The translations under genes and the position numbers were made by a program. A stretch of DNA of 64,000 nucleotides from Nostoc punctiforme NIES-2108. Its GTDB lineage: Bacteria > Cyanobacteriota > Cyanobacteriia > Cyanobacteriales > Nostocaceae. Shown one piece after another: positions 63,436 through 64,000 of the stretch (position 1 is the first letter of the stretch; every line of letters begins with the position of its first letter). The stretch lies in contig LXQE01000147.1 in NCBI GenBank assembly GCA_003326195.1, positions 62,001 to 126,000 of the forward strand. The letters run 5' to 3'. The notes below the pieces were generated by a model. The model was given only the letters and a program-made list of their open reading frames with translations, searched no databases and was not told the DNA's origin.

Positions 63436-64000
63436 ATGAAGCATAGACACAAAGTAGCTTTTAGCTTAACATCGTTGATCGGTCTTAATTTAATCTCTAG
63501 CTTAGTCGCATTTAATCAGGCGAACGCTGCACCACCGAGAACCCCAGACAAAAGTGTAAATTGCGAGATTTTAGTTGTGGGTGGTGGACTTTCTGGTGTA
63601 GCCACAGCTTACGAGGGTTTACTAGCAGGGCGAACAGTTTGTCTCACAGAAATTACAGACTGGCTGGGAGGACAAATTTCTGCTCAAGGGACATCTGCAT
63701 TAGATGAACGCCCAACTCAAAGAGCTTTGAAATTCTATTCTCGCGGCTACCTAGAATTGCGAAACCGCATTGGGCGTAAATACGGTAAGCTTAACCCCGG
63801 TGACTGCTGGGTAAGTGAATCGTGTTTTCTTCCCCACGATGCTCACACAATTTTAACCCAGATGCTTAAAGATGCCGAAAAGCAGGGCAAAGGGAAGTTG
63901 CAATGGTTTCCCAATACGGTAATTAAGGATTTGGAAATCGCTGCTGATGGCAAAATAATTAATAGTGCGATCGCAATTCAACATCAACCACCAAAAGGCG
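63436..64000 (+). CDS. Secreted FAD-dependent oxidoreductase (3' end outside window)
   Basis: The ATG at 63436 opens a frame that runs to the window end (188 codons seen). The product has a signal peptide (F-S-L-T-S-L-I-G-L-N-L-I-S-S-L-V-A) with probable cleavage after A-N-A, then a dinucleotide-binding motif V-V-G-G-G-L-S-G-V-A-T-A and E-I-T-D-W-L-G-G-Q as in FAD-dependent oxidoreductases. It therefore appears to be exported with FAD. The basic N-terminus has no twin Arg, so the export route is uncertain. The substrate cannot be read from this part. Confidence 0.85.
   Translation, partial: MKHRHKVAFSLTSLIGLNLISSLVAFNQANAAPPRTPDKSVNCEILVVGGGLSGVATAYEGLLAGRTVCLTEITDWLGGQISAQGTSALDERPTQRALKFYSRGYLELRNRIGRKYGKLNPGDCWVSESCFLPHDAHTILTQMLKDAEKQGKGKLQWFPNTVIKDLEIAADGKIINSAIAIQHQPPKG

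Overview
The window comes from a filamentous, heterocyst-type cyanobacterium, most likely Nostoc or a close relative. The evidence is a psbA (D1) gene, a high-light-inducible (Hli) protein, PAM68, BciB, LdpA, Ycf45, a cobalt efflux pair CoaT/CoaR, many GCGATCGC (HIP1) sites, very large multi-PAS histidine kinases, and abundant 7-bp short tandem repeats and small hairpin repeats between genes. This is ordinary-looking chromosome: many single housekeeping genes, few long operons, no phage and no complete insertion sequence.

Layout. 1-3217: the 3' part of a PAS-GAF histidine kinase (cut by the window edge), followed by a receiver-PAS-kinase. 3233-7713: trhO, tRNA-Ala(UGC), a DUF2127 membrane protein, a PlsC-type acyltransferase and a sulfate-binding lipoprotein. 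8059-12951: tRNA-Ala(GGC), an SDR, an NTF2-like protein, murG and a protein with a 3D/MltA-like end. 12975-17204: a VOC protein, psbA, and three cyanobacterial proteins of unknown role. 17670-18302: rpsU and an RRM protein (cold-type rbp-rpsU pair). 18705-24826: CysQ-like phosphatase, PfkB kinase, PadR regulator, a small unknown, holB, bciB and a VOC protein. 24955-31286: a second kinase pair with the same architecture as the first, including a 1569-residue protein. 31492-35601: ldpA, ycf45, an hli gene and a small unknown. 35950-37074: a CRISPR array of 16 repeats without cas genes. 37216-43368: rpsO, PAM68, DAHP synthase, an Arg-rich secreted peptide, an HtrA-type protease, Ap4A phosphorylase and bioD. 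43368-51892: a Ser/Thr kinase, a 1.2-kb gene-free stretch, prs, a Uma2 nuclease and a CHASE3 hybrid kinase. 52609-58570: two stress-type proteins, rsmI, coaT and coaR. 58987-64000: a 1339-residue fusion of a PstS-like domain with four DUF4912 domains, then the start of an FAD oxidoreductase.

How the genes work together. Light is a recurring theme. Both GAF kinases carry the paired cysteines of DXCF cyanobacteriochromes, 28 residues apart. psbA and hli each have an HLR1-like (RpaB-type) direct repeat upstream. ldpA links redox state to the clock, and bciB and PAM68 serve chlorophyll synthesis and photosystem II assembly. coaT and coaR form a self-contained cobalt efflux unit with a MerR-type operator between them.

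The least explained items are the PstS-like/DUF4912 fusion, the duplicated kinase cassettes, a two-copy MITE-like element with 18-19 bp terminal inverted repeats, and in-frame insertions of short-repeat DNA into ldpA, coaT and the padR-like gene. All functional statements rest on reading motifs by eye. No database search was possible.
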